Source: Erodium maritimum (Eukaryota > Streptophyta > Magnoliopsida > Geraniales > Geraniaceae). Taken from it: a stretch of DNA of 64,000 nt. The DNA is taken from positions 9,686,001-9,750,000 of the forward strand of contig OY997588.1 in assembly GCA_963921825.1 (NCBI GenBank), read 5' to 3'. Of the stretch, positions 34,462 through 46,249 are shown one piece after another (position 1 is the stretch's first letter; each line of letters opens with the position of its first letter). The position numbers and the translations under genes were made by a program. Under the pieces are notes generated by a model. The model saw nothing but the letters and a program-made list of their open reading frames with translations, was not told where the DNA came from and did no database searches.

Positions 34462-34822
34462 AGGGTAAATTACGTTGACATATTCTGTACTATACGTTTA
34501 ACGAATAAATACATCAAAGTTATTTCGTAACAAAAACATACTCCGAACTAATACCTAATAACAACATCCTCTATTTCATCCATTTTCCCATTCATTTATA
34601 GTTCATTTTTTCAGAAATTCCGAAACTATCCGGTGTTACAATCCTAAAATTAACTTCAACCCTAAATCTCTCTTCAAACCTAAATCCAACCCTAAGAATA
34701 GATGGAAAAATTGATGAAAGGGAGATGTTGTTAGTTCGGGGTATGTTTTCGTTACGAAATAACTTCGAGGTATTTATCCATTAAACGCGTATAGTACGGA
34801 ATATGTCAACGTAATTTACCCT
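34462..34822. mobile_element. MITE just upstream of the OXA2 gene
   Basis: A palindromic element of about 361 bp. The left arm starts AGGGTAAATTACGTTGACAT and the right arm is its inverted copy (ATGTCAACGTAATTTACCCT). The similarity extends about 90 bp inward through GTACTATACG and TTATTTCGTAAC. It begins only 63-102 bp upstream of the OXA2 start codons. I cannot identify a clear target duplication. Confidence 0.75.
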
Positions 34823-34829
34823 TCTCTAT

Positions 34830-35900
34830 ATTCTAAGATTAATAAATACCTTTTGGTATTCTTATGACGGGTTGAGGTTAAGGAAGAGGATCAAACTCAC
34901 ATTGATATGGATGTGTAGATAGGGCTAGAACCGATGATACGGTTCACCGGAGTGGACGTGCTCTCTTCGAAAATGAAGTAGATATATGGATGGTCTATAT
35001 TCAGTTACATATCTTAGGTTTTAGTTTTTTTCCTTGTTTTTTTTGTAATTAATAATTAATTATTCAACTTCTGTATTATTTAAATGAAAGGGGAAAGAGT
35101 CAAAAAGAGATTTCATAATTTAAATGAATGGCAAGGGGTAAAATCGGAAATTTTCAATTCATTAATAGTCAAATGAGGTCAAATGACTAATAGAATGGAA
35201 TATTCCATCCATTTTTGCTAACAGAATCGCGTGCTCAATAATTGAGGTATGACAAATATGATTTTCCAAACATGGGTAGTGTAGTGTTCGTGACCAAAAC
35301 GTAAGAGTAAGTTTTAATATTTAACCCTTTTTTAATCCAAAGTCACTATTCATCACAAATATTGTTCATCATGTATTTTACCATTCATCTAAAATTGAAA
35401 ACACGTTTTTCTATTCTAAACATTATAGACCGTAATCATGCATCAAAGAGCATAAAACAAATTATTCTACATGAAGAAAAATTTGTGTGCCATAAACCTG
35501 ATATGATTACACATGTGAAAACATAATATACATTAATACATGATCTTGAATCGTGTGCATCACAATTAATCACACAATAAATATGTGGGGATGGTTATTA
35601 GGAACATATAGGCATCGTTTTAAAAAAAGGAATATCTATGCATGGATGTACTAGTAGGGAAAATTTTCTTCTTTTATGGTTATGATTAGGCATAACAGAT
35701 TTACACCCAACAATCACTTGGATTGCCTACATACTTTTCTTAAGTTATTGAGAAATCAGTAATTCGTCTTGTGAAATTCGGTTTCTCTCCCCTTCCTATA
35801 TACCCTTTGATGTGTTTGTTAATAGTATACCTAGGATGGAATACGTCACATGTATTTATAAGTGGACACATGACCAAAATTCATACTTAGTGTTTCATTA
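34830..35900. other. Intergenic, nothing recognised
   Basis: AT-rich DNA between the OXA2 upstream MITE and another MITE. No supportable gene. Confidence 0.4.
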
Positions 35901-36172
35901 TGATTCAATTTCTACCGTCCATCAAAGTAGAGATTGAATTTAGGAAAAATTTCTATACTAAATAGTGGTAATTATCTTTTAATTAGAATAACACGTTTCC
36001 TAAAAGTGATAGAGTTCTTAATTAACCACATAATAAGGAAGATAATATTTATATTTAATAACCCCAATAAATATAATCTTGCAATTCTAACTAAATTGAT
36101 AATTACCATTACTTGATCAATAAGTATTTCCAAATTCAAACTCTATTCGATGGACGGTTTAGATTGAATCTA
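35901..36172. mobile_element. MITE-like inverted-repeat element
   Basis: The left end contains GATTCAATTTCTACCGTCCA followed by TCAAAGTAGAG. The right end contains the inverted counterpart (CTCTATTCGATGGACGGTTT, then AGATTGAATC). The interior is about 80% A+T. Short TIRs and this size fit a MITE, but the boundaries and target duplication are uncertain. Confidence 0.5.
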
Positions 36173-36780
36173 AGAAAAGCCCTAATTCAAAATTTGATTC
36201 TCTCTCCACTTATATATACACACAATTACCAAACACATTTACATGCAAAGGGAAAGAAACCAAAGTTCACAAATACAAGAGGAGTCACTACAACTACATT
36301 CACCTTTAACATCACCATGAACAAAGGTACCCCTACAATCCATCTTCCATCTATTTTATGTAATTGATCATGAAGCCTAAGATTTAAGAATCATGTAAAA
36401 TTCACTTATAGTTTTTCCGTCGTTAAAAAACGATCTAATAGAATTACCTTTAATCACAGTACAATGATCTGATCTGATTTATTAGACCTATTTACATCCT
36501 ATTGTCGGATCTAATGACGGAATGTTTCGATTCGATACATAAAATAAGATTATGGTCTAATTAACTAAATCTTACCCACCCTGGTCAAGGATTAAAGCCA
36601 GCCTCATGTGGTCAAAAATAGGTATCCAACGACCCTTGACCTACATAAATAAAATAAATAAATCACAAAACTTAGGCTCCCACAAGTTTATTGCTAACAT
36701 TATAGAATAATACACACCTGTATTTTTATCCGTGTGCGCTGGCCACCGATTATTTCCTCATTTAAAAATATAATACACAT
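36173..36780. other. Intergenic, promoter side of the PHD gene
   Basis: No supportable gene. A TATA-like CTTATATATACACA near 36208 precedes an 84-codon frame with no family resemblance, which I do not annotate. Confidence 0.35.
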
Positions 36781-37239
36781 AAACAGAATAAACTTTTGTA
36801 AGAAGAAGATGAATCTTAGATTTGTGGCAAGCTTCCCAATCTAATCTTTACTTTTTCCGACTTCATTCAATCTTTTTCCTGAATTATTGTCTCCTTGTAA
36901 GTACCTGATTCCTGCTGATGATGATTTCATAATTTTATTTATCGTCTTGTCCCCATTACTAGGATTTGTTGTTGCTATTTATTTTAATTTTACTGCTCCA
37001 TTTATTTCTTTCCTTGTTATTGTTATTGTTTTACTCTGATTATATATTATCTGGGTTGGTTCGATTTGGGTTTTAGCATGAACAGCTTGTTGTCTGGATT
37101 TGAGATTGGATTGTAAGTTTGGCTTTTTCTCTGACAGGTTACAAGTAGAGGGATTTGGTAATACATATATGTTTGTATATGTGTTTATGTTTACAGTGGT
37201 TTTGAATCTGCAATAGTTATATTCTATTGTGAAAGTGAA
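36780..37239 (+). promoter_or_regulatory. Probable split 5' UTR of the PHD gene
   Basis: A good donor (CTTGTAAGT, GT at 36897) and a good acceptor (TCTGACAG, exon from 37138) bracket a T-rich stretch of about 240 bp. This is the composition and size of a leader intron, ending about 100 bp before the PHD start codon. The transcription start is not determined. Confidence 0.45.
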
Positions 37240-40200
37240 ATGTTGTTGCAAAGTTTGATTGAAGCATCTGTATCTTTTTCCTCCAATCATGAAGAACAAG
37301 ATGTATTGCCTCCAAGAACCAGGAAAAGTTCGAGACGGGACAATGAGGCATCTCACAATGGTTCAGCTGGTAATGGGTCTGAAGTTTCTGGACCGTATCA
37401 GACTCGCAAAAGCAGGAGGCTCCAGCAAAGCTCTGTGGACAATGGTGCCGGCCGAGTGCTGTCTGTGGTCCTGGAAGAGAAATTGAATAGAGGTAGTGTT
37501 GGCGTGGATGCTTCTGTTTGTAATCCTCAGATTGGCGGTGGTGTTTCTTGTTTACAAGTTGAGTGCCCTACGAAACTGCAGAGAAGTTCGAGACACACCA
37601 TTGGTCTGGAGCCATTGGCATTTAGCATTAGGCATGAATCTTCTAGACCATACCCTATTCACAGCAGCAGGAGAATCAAGAAAAATTCTATTGTTATTTT
37701 ATCAGAGGAGCCAACAATTGATGAGGCAGAGAAGGATTGTTCAGAGGCTTTTGGTGGTCAAGTACATGAGCCAAAAATTGAGGTCTCCGTGTCTAGGGTT
37801 GAGAAGGATTGTTCAAAGACTCACAGAGGTTCTGGAACTGGTTATGGTGGCAAAGTACTTCCAGTTATCTCCGCAGAGAATTCAGATAGGGGCGATTATG
37901 ATATTGATGGTTCTGTTCGTAGGACCCTAAATGGAGATGATGTTCCTTATTTACAAGTTGAGTGCCCAAGCATTTGTGCTATTAATCGTGAGCAAGATTT
38001 TGATAGTTTTTCTTTGTTGCAATCAGAAAACAAAGTTGCTTCAGTCCATAAGAGTCGTAATGGTTTTGATGTGTTTAGTTTGGAGGAGTTGGATGGTGAT
38101 GCCTCGGTAAAACAACTCTGCATTTCCTTACTCAGAAGTTGGGGGCTGGTGGAAAGAAGTTGGCCTTTAGCTTTAAGTAGTGATAATATCTCAGAACTTT
38201 CAGGAACTAGTGGAAGAGGTGATATTCTGCCTTGTAAAATATGTGGTCAGTCAGAAAATACAATGAACATGTTACTCTGTGATCATTGTGACGAGGCATT
38301 TCATCTATCTTGCTCCAATTTAAAGAAGAAGTTGTTGCCAACTGACGAGTGGTTCTGTAGTCACTGTTTGGGAAAGAAATTTGAAGCGTCAACAGAAACT
38401 TACTTTTTAAGATCGCGTGGCAGCATTACTTGGGGAAATGCTGCAGCTAAATCAAAGTTTGGTCCAATAGATTTCATTTTGGGATATCCTGAAGCACATA
38501 AATCTAGTGTCAGAATTGGCAACAGATTTCAGGCAGAGGTTCCAGAGTGGTCAGTACAAAATTCAAAGTAAGTTATATTCTACTACATCTCGTTTGCACA
38601 GATAGTTTTTCTTTCCTGTATGATTCCTGAACGAACTAGCACCCACGAGAGTGGTAGACTTAGTACCAGGATAACTTTACTAATGACAACTTTAGAAAAC
38701 ATATACAAATAAAATGCAGTAATACCTTTGTATGCAGACCCTGGTGAAAATATGGTTTCACCATTAAGTGCAGTAATGCTAAATATTTTAAAATGAACAC
38801 TGTTTTTATGCATGGATATTCAAGATCTTTCACTGGGACTTTGAATGATTCGCTCAATATAGTGGCTAAAGTTGAATTTAACCATTAATAAATAGCATTC
38901 ATCAATAGTTTCAACTATTTTTTTTTTATTGTGGTACATGACTCTTATCACATTATGCCCATTTTTAGATCACATGTCTAGGTGTGTATATTCTTATTTA
39001 TTTTCTTTTCTTCCGTTTAATTTGCTTTTGAGATGTATAGACAACTAATTTTTTTGTCTTATAACACTAATTATTTGCTGATGTAGTGAATCTGATGGCT
39101 TTGGTGAACCATTGGAAATGAGCCCAGCTGATATACTTAGTTCACTTGTAAGAATCTCCTTAAACATTTTCTGCAATGTGTTGATAGGTTTTGGGTGTCT
39201 GTCATTCCTGATAAAAAAGGCCCCCTCCCTCCATGGCCTCAAGGTCACAATACAACATTTTTATTTCTATGCCATAACTCATTGCTAAAAAAGAACTGAA
39301 AATGAATTTCTCGATGGAGGCTGCATTTTTAATATAGCCACAAAAATTGAGGCCGACCTTATTTAAAATGACAGGGCAAAACTTATACTTGTACTGATTA
39401 TTGATAGTTTTCTTATTATGATGTTTTTGAGTTTTTTATGATGAAATATGTTTCCTCAGAACGGACGTCTTAAAAAGTTTTCCCAAGCTGGCTCCTATAG
39501 TAATTGGCTCCAATGTCGAGAAATTCTACATAAGGAGTTAAGAGGATGTGCAGAAAAAAGTATTTGTGGAAAGTGGCGCAGGTAAAGTGAATTATAATTT
39601 GAAGTGCCTCATGAATTTTAGGTTTAATAGATATTTACTATATGCACCATTCTCCACTTTCCTAAAAACCAGAAATTGCTCTGCATATTTTTTCTTTATG
39701 TTTTCATACAACGATTTCTTGGTGATATGAGTGGTTTGTTGACAACGTTGCTACTCGTTGTTCCTTGGGCATTTTATCTAACAGAACACCCTCAGCTTGA
39801 TTCAATAAGTAGTGCATATCCTTCACCACTCTACGTCCTGTTAGCAAATAACGTCTTGACTTGTCCCCTCAACCTAGTGGTCCTTGTTGCCATTTCTTTT
39901 CTTTGGACTTCTTGTAGTTGCTTGAATTTTCTAACTTCATCACTCGATTGCACCAATTGTTTTGTGAGCATTGCTCCCAAATAAGCCTCCATGGCAGTGT
40001 AAGGGTAGGTTTCAAGAGCTCCGATACTGATAATACCAGTAGATGGGAATGGACTTCCTTAAAGTTCGTGATGTAGGGCAACGCAAGGACCAGAAAATCT
40101 AACTAGCTGTAGAGAAAGAGTAGAAGGTTTAACATTAGGTTGATTCAATCATTCAAACTCTGCTCCAAAACATAACTCGGTAACTTATTTATAAGTGAAA

Positions 40201-40828
40201 TATAGGTCATAGGAACTAGGAGTAGTAACTTATTTATGGGTTTCACTGACTGGATCGTCTTTTGTGAAGTTTGGCTCTGTCAGGCAATTTAAGGTTTCAA
40301 TAGACTTGAAATAAAACATCTCGGCTTCTTGCTCATTCTCCTCACTGGTTCCATCCTCACAACTCTCAAGAAAGCACTATCTATTGAGTACATTTTGTTT
40401 GGTACAACTACCATAGAAATAGAACTTATTCCTCTATTATTTTGGGGTCATTACTCAGCATTTTTGTTCCTAATATGAATTGATTGGATTGTGGTTATTT
40501 GCATAGTTTATTTATGTTAAAGAAATTCCAAATGTGACAGGGCTCCTTTTAATGAAGTCCAAACTGATACCTGGGATTGTTCTTGTGCTGTTGTTTGGGA
40601 CCCAATGCACTCTGACTGTGCCGTTCCTCAGGAGTTGGATACCGAAGAGGTTTTGGTGCATTTGAAATACATAAATAAGGTATGTTGATTATATTGATAT
40701 TGTAGTGCATGAAGTGGCGCTTTTGTCGTCTAACTTTGAAATATGTTAAAACCCGGGGACTCGTATCAATGTATATAATTTCGATTATTTTGCAGATGAG
40801 ATCTCGCCTTGCTGCTAAGAGGAGATAA
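37240..40828 (+). CDS. PHD-finger protein, probable chromatin or transcription factor
   Basis: Five coding exons: 37240-38567, 39087-39147, 39460-39581, 40541-40679 and 40796-40828. Phase agrees and they give 560 residues. The first 325 residues are low-complexity and charged, with repeated RKSSRR/RRLQ and QVECP segments. A canonical PHD finger occupies about residues 329-378 (CKIC, CDHC, FHLSC, WFCSHC in C4-H-C3 order), a fold that often reads histone H3 tails. The C-terminal 130 residues form a conserved tail with SNWLQCREIL, CGKWRRAPF, DTWDCSCAVVWDP and CAVPQELDTEEVL, ending RSRLAAKRR. This layout matches a single-copy plant PHD family (Arabidopsis At1g77250 type, from memory). The protein is probably nuclear. 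Its target is unknown. Confidence 0.85.
39740..40230 (-). pseudogene. LTR retrotransposon gag/leader fragment inside a PHD intron
   Basis: On the minus strand a primer-binding-site-like sequence (GGTATTATCAGTATCGGAGC) is followed by ATGGAGGCTTATTTGGGAGC. That opens a short gag-like frame (MEAYLGAMLTKQLVQSSDEV, then KFKQLQEVQRKEMATRT) which hits stops after about 55 codons. It lies in the 39582-40540 intron, opposite to the gene. The LTRs were not delimited. Confidence 0.5.
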
Positions 40829-41325
40829 TTATCTCAGCAAGCAACTATACTCTGACTTCTTTGTTGTTTGTAGAGATACTTAAATTTTTAAAGGTAAAGA
40901 AAAGTATTGTCAGTCAAAGAAATAATATTGTTATCAGGATAATGGGGAAGCATTTCTCTTGATTCTTTTTCCTCGTTAGTTTTCAGTCCCGATGATTGTT
41001 TTACAAGGTTGGATACTATTAATCCATCCTGATATTGTAATTGCTACAAATTCTATTTTTTAAATCATCATTGTTTATAGGAAAACCCGACCCATTTGTC
41101 ATATTTCCACTTCTCGGTTATTGCCAATAAAAAAAGAATGGCATGAGTTCCATGGTTTAAGCTCTGGTTATTTGACCTTGAATGTAATAAAATACTTGTG
41201 TCGGGTTATTACATCATTGAATGAGTGGGTCAAATGTAATGTTGTCGTAGCATTTAAAAAATGGAGGTGAAACCAAAATTTAAAAAGGTAAATATCAATG
41301 TTTAAATGAAAGGGTCCAAGACAAA
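40829..41325 (+). other. PHD gene 3' flank
   Basis: Non-coding sequence containing the expected 3' UTR of the PHD gene. A poly(A) signal cannot be assigned with confidence. It runs up to the LINE target site at 41325. Confidence 0.4.
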
Positions 41326-41333
41326 GTATTACA

Positions 41334-42903
41334 CTCTGCTCCGGTCGTATCGATCGTCTTCACTGCATATCCACCCAATCTCCCCTTCAAGTAGATAACG
41401 TGAAAGATGAGCTTGGTTCCACTCCAACGGATTCTCTCCTTCCCCAACATTTGTCATGAGCTTCTATCCTTATACGAAGAATATTGTAAAATCGTTACAG
41501 TATCACACGGAAAGAGGACTAAAAAGGTTTTGAGACTCAGTTAAGAATGGTCGTATTCCGGTCAAGCCGGTGGGGCATAGACCTGGTAGGTCTCCTACTG
41601 TCACGGCTCCGATGAGGGACAACAAGGTGGTCGGAGGAGGCACTGGTTCGGCTGAGTTGAGGCCGACAAAGGTGAGCAGCGGCGATTCGCGGAGAGCAGA
41701 ACTCCGGCGCTCAGCAACAAGACCGGGGTCGATATCAGATGAGATATTCATCTGCAATTTGCCGGCTCAAACCAAAGCTTTGTGGATTCAAAACGTCTTC
41801 GGAGTGTTTGGTAACGTGCTTTCAGTCTCTGTTCCGTCCGGCCGAATCGAAAAGGCAAGTACTTTGGATTTGCAAAGTTTGGTTCGCCGGAAGCGGCAAG
41901 TCAAGCCATTGCCAGCCTCAATGGCCTGAAAATCAATGGCAATACCTTACTCGTTGCAGAGGCTCGTCGCCGGAAAGGACGGAGCGGGACGCGGCATAGT
42001 GGTGACACTTCTCGTCCCGGGTCGGCCGGTTTGGAAAAACATAGTTCGCCGGGATCTTGTTCTCAAACAAAATCGATGGCGGCACCAAAACAGGCTTCGC
42101 CGGAGCACGAGTTTAGTGGATGCAGGTCGACGGCAACTCGGTCCGACAGTCAAGGGATTTCGAATCCCATATCTCCTGAAATTCCTGGATTGGGTGCGCT
42201 GAATTTTGCAGATATTGTTTCTCAGTCAATTTCTGATTCGCAACCCAAATTAAATGGAAAGTCGACTGAATTTCAGTCTGAAATTTCGGGAAATGCTTTG
42301 GTAATATCCTCAACGCAGAACAAGATTAGAGATTTGGCCCATTAACAGTTGGAATCAAATGAGAAAGCCCATGTTGGGGTACCGGAGCAGGTGGCCCAAA
42401 AATCGATTTCGGACTCTTTGGGTAAAGACACTCCACCTACAGGTTTGAGCATTAAATTCTCCGTTCCTGTCACGACAGAGGATGCGGAGGAGGTGGTGGT
42501 TAGCTATCACCAAGCTGTTCTTGCATTATCGCCTGCGATAGCTAAATCAGTCAAAAGGAACAAAAAGAAAAAAACAATCTCAGACTTGCACCTATTCCAC
42601 ACAAACCCGACCGAAAACTCAGAGCGAACAAGAAATTTTAACAGCACAGAGTAGAAATGAGATTTGGAGGCACCTCGTCAATACAGGGAAGATATTGACA
42701 GATTGAATTGTCTCTTCTTCTTTTTTCACAGAGGTGTCTGTTTTAAGTTGTTTCGATTTGAGAGCGGTTTGTATTGTTTGCTTTTCGACAGAACTACGGT
42801 TTTAGTTGCGGGATGATCCGCTTTCGCGTGGTGTTCCCCATCTTTGTAATTTTACTCAAATTTCAAAGATTAATAAATTCATTGCTTATCAAAAGAAAAG
42901 ACA
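41334..42903 (+). mobile_element. ORF1-only LINE derivative with target duplication
   Basis: A copy of about 1.57 kb with a 5' leader, a single RRM-type ORF1, a T-rich 3' UTR and a 3' end reading TTAATAAATTCATTGCTTAT and then AAAAGAAAAGAC. The 9-bp sequence AGTATTACA occurs at 41325-41333 and again at 42903-42911, consistent with a LINE target duplication. Endonuclease and reverse transcriptase are absent between ORF1 and the tail. The copy is therefore a half-LINE (HAL1-like) that relied on another LINE. Confidence 0.75.
41547..42653 (+). pseudogene. LINE ORF1 protein with RRM domain, frameshifted
   Basis: The first frame contains an RRM RNP2-like motif (DEIFICNLPAQTKALWIQ). A frameshift near 41855 moves to a frame with an RNP1-like motif (GKYFGFAKFGSPEAASQAIA) and ARRRKGRSG. 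A stop at 42343 then interrupts SSTQNKIRDLAH before a further segment ending at 42653. RRM-type ORF1 is typical of plant L1 elements and binds RNA during retrotransposition. Confidence 0.8.
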
Positions 42904-42911
42904 GTATTACA

Positions 42912-43700
42912 AATTTGACTTTTAACTCTTTTGTTTAGGTTCTTCCACGACCATTTTGCTGATTCAGATTCAAAATTGAAGTTTCATATTCATTTTAGAT
43001 GACTTAAATGTCTGAATTTGATTTTGTACTCCCCACAAATGTTCATTTTTACTGAAGCTTTCCAACAAGATTAAGAACTTCCAAATCAAATTTAGGATGT
43101 TCTGTATAGCCTCAAGATTGAACATTGCTGAAATGTTTTAAGCACAAATTTAAAGCCAAACTTCAGACCAATTTTAGAGGCATCAACTGCTCGCATTATA
43201 TTTTACACAGAATAAAAGTTTTTCATATTTGCCTTGGGTTTTCAATGGGATTTAAACATAGCCCCTAAAACCTAAAATTGCTGGCAAGAGATTTTTTAGT
43301 AGTTCGGTGCATCCCTTCATCGCATAGCAAAGGATAATAGCTGTTCTAGAAATATATATTTAAAAAAAAATTTAGATCAAATTCAGAGAAACTAAACCTT
43401 TGAATTAGATTTTACATTCTGAACAAAAAAAATCCCCTTTGTCAGTGTTTGATTGAGCTACAGAATGCCTGAATCGGAGCTCGGATGCTCCAATTAGAAC
43501 CCAAAAATCAATCTTCAGCTATTGTTGAAGCTGCTTGGTTTGTAAGCATCACATAGAAAGAAAACCTGTTTTCCAGGAGACAAACTTTCAGATTCTCTGA
43601 TTCTTTCTATAACAAAAGCAATATGTCAAATGAAGGAAAATATATATATAAAAAAATGGATTCAACCAGTTACCTATACAGCAAGGTTGTAATCATGACA
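42912..43700. other. Intergenic, 3' side of the RlmH gene
   Basis: AT-rich, with no protein-like frame. The part next to 43700 should hold the minus-strand methyltransferase 3' UTR. Confidence 0.4.
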
Positions 43701-43706
43701 AAGCAG

Positions 43707-45898
43707 CTAATGGTGATATTTTTGTCCTTTCAGAATTGTCCATGATCTAACAATAAAACCATAAAATGCGTTAGTGTTCTTAGTTCATTGAAACATATTG
43801 TAACAACATTATGTAAATGAAGTAAAGTTTCCGTGAAGAGCGAGTTCAAGATGTTTATAATAAGTAAGCACCCTAACACTTAGACAGCAAACAAGCAGAG
43901 CCTTGAAATGAGTTGGTCAACTGATTTTTGTTGGTATTGGTGGATTCTTGTTGTTTATCTATGTCTCTGCTAGGATTACAATTTCTTGGTTGGAATGTTT
44001 TTTGGTAAATTTCTTATAAAAGCAAGTTTTTTTTATTCAAGAGTTTGGTCCAGAACCTTCTAGTCTATGAAGTTTCCGGTGCCAGAATCTGGGATTTTTT
44101 TTCATAATAATGTCATCTTAATGGAATTTAAGACTTTTGGGCAGTGACAATAAGATCAAGTGTTTAATTACGGGATTAAATATGGATAAAGGCAATTGAT
44201 GATCTTGATATATCCCAAACACTTCACAAGTTTATTGCATCAATATTAAATGGTATTAAATAATCCAATAATTTGTGGCAAATACCTATAGAGTTGTTCC
44301 ACAAGTACAAGTAATGCAATTTGATGGTTTAAGACCATTGATGACAGCTTGATCGATACATTGGCACGTTGTTTTAATTGCTTCCCATGACCATAAGGTC
44401 CCCCAATGCAAAAAGACATCCTTGAAGAACCCTGAAGAGAGAAAACAACATTACAACAAAAATTAAGAGTTAGGGAGGGCATTAGACATGCCAAGGCCAT
44501 GTCCTTGATAGACAAATCAATAGTAGGTATATACAGCTACAATGGTAATTTGGAATAGAAATTAATTTTGACATCAATATGTTTCTCTCTCCTTTGCCTC
44601 AACTTGCCACTAAGCCAGCTTCAAGGAGAGACCTTTCCTAGTATACAGAACATCTTATGATACAAAAAGAAAATAAAATGAAGTAGCTCGTACCGTATTC
44701 CCTGCATCCCCAACCAACTCAGCCATTCTCTCAGATCCAACATCTAGTCCATTTTCATCCAATATCACAACCTACATGTGGGTGATTTCATGAGAGAGAT
44801 CACAACAAGCCATCAAGCTACCGAGCCATGTCAATTGACAAGTTTTGATTTGTGAAAGCAATTACACACTTTCAGAAATAAACTCTACCCCTATTTTCCA
44901 AAATATTTTTAGCATCCTTGGCTAGTTTAGGTACAAATTAAACCAAATTTACTGAGTGCCAAATTTACCACTGGCCTCCTTAAGCTGGGTTAGTTACAGC
45001 CCCTTAATGGGTAACACATGGATATACAGTGCAAACAGCGGCACTAAACTTACTAATCCTTAATATTTGCTAAAAAATGAGACATTTACTTCGGGATTGT
45101 GAAGAAGGGAGAGTTCAATTAAATCAAGGCCTTCGATGTCATTGGATTTAGATTAAGGCACTAGAGTAAACAGCTGAGATCTTAATGGTGTTTGAGACTA
45201 TACCCAATCATCAGACTTGATAAGGTTCATGACAGCCATGTCTTCATCTTCAACCTGAGTTCTGGCATCACTACAGCATTACAACACAGACCCAATTACT
45301 ATAACATTACCACACACATTTTTCCATTCTAAGATGTGAAACCCTCCCATAAATATCACATTTTTACCCATTCATAACCCATCAAATAATGATTCCAATA
45401 AAAACCCAGCTCAGAAAAATTCATATCAGTTGAACGAACCGTGCGTTTCTTGGATTGGAGCGAACTTGAACATCCTCGACAGTGCAATAGTGTCTGAGCT
45501 TGCCAATGTACTCATCGGCCAGAAGCCGAACACCAGGCGACCTATTCTTCCCGACGGTTAATATGCGTATCGGAACCGCTCTCTGCCCAAAACCCACAGA
45601 TTTTGAGATGAGGCATTAGTCAGTCCAGTTGGGAAATTGAACAGGACTGGGAACCTGAGATTAAATTTGCAGAGTAATGGTACAATTGAACAGAATAGGA
45701 AGAGGAGATGGGTTTACCACAGAGTGGCCAGTGTATTTACATGGTTTACCTGAAGAATTGAGGCCAAGTGTTACTGAATTTTGTAACGAATTGAAGATGG
45801 TAGTTATAAAAGAGAGACTAAAAGGGACCTGGAAGAGGAGGAGATGCAGCTGAAATGTTTGGCTGATGAACAAGACTCGCACACACTGAGGTTAACAT
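43707..45898 (-). CDS. RlmH-type 23S rRNA pseudouridine methyltransferase, organellar
   Basis: Seven minus-strand exons: 45898-45829, 45749-45718, 45582-45440, 45270-45204, 44771-44694, 44431-44286 and 43746-43707. All phases agree and give 191 residues. The body is a complete RlmH (YbeA) SPOUT methyltransferase: IRILTVGKNRSPGVRLLADE, then VVILDENGLDVGSERMAELV, then FCIGGPYGHG (the SAM-binding knot), then SIKLSSMVLNHQIALLVLVE, and the ending SWTILKGQKYHH. Bacterial RlmH methylates N3 of pseudouridine 1915 in 23S rRNA. The extra N-terminus of about 40 residues, relative to the bacterial protein, suggests organelle targeting, with rRNA modification there as the inferred role. The donor after exon 3 is GTTCGT, weaker than the others, but phase and homology support it. 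Confidence 0.9.
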
Positions 45899-46249
45899 TT
45901 CGAGAGAGAGGGGGTGAGAAAATTTCTCAACCAAAACTAATTTTGGAGCTCAATTTTCTCAAGTTTTATAGTATGTCTTTTTATTCCCATGGTCCATGTT
46001 TCTACCTCTCTTTTTTTTTTCAATTTTCGGATAGATTTCAAAAATAATAATCTCATAAACATGTTTTGAATTACAATTAAATTTTATGAATCTATTATTA
46101 ATTAAATAACTATAAAAAATCGATTTTTGATCTTGATGTATGATAAAAAAACATTTCAAGATAACATAAATATTTTTGGATATCACATTTACAAATAAAA
46201 ATATGTGGAAAAAACGAGAGAGACTTGTCGGGATTCAAGTCTATCTCCA

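Noticed and set aside
37496..37930. 144-codon frame overlapping the PHD exon
   Set aside because: It is a shifted-frame shadow of the real PHD coding exon.
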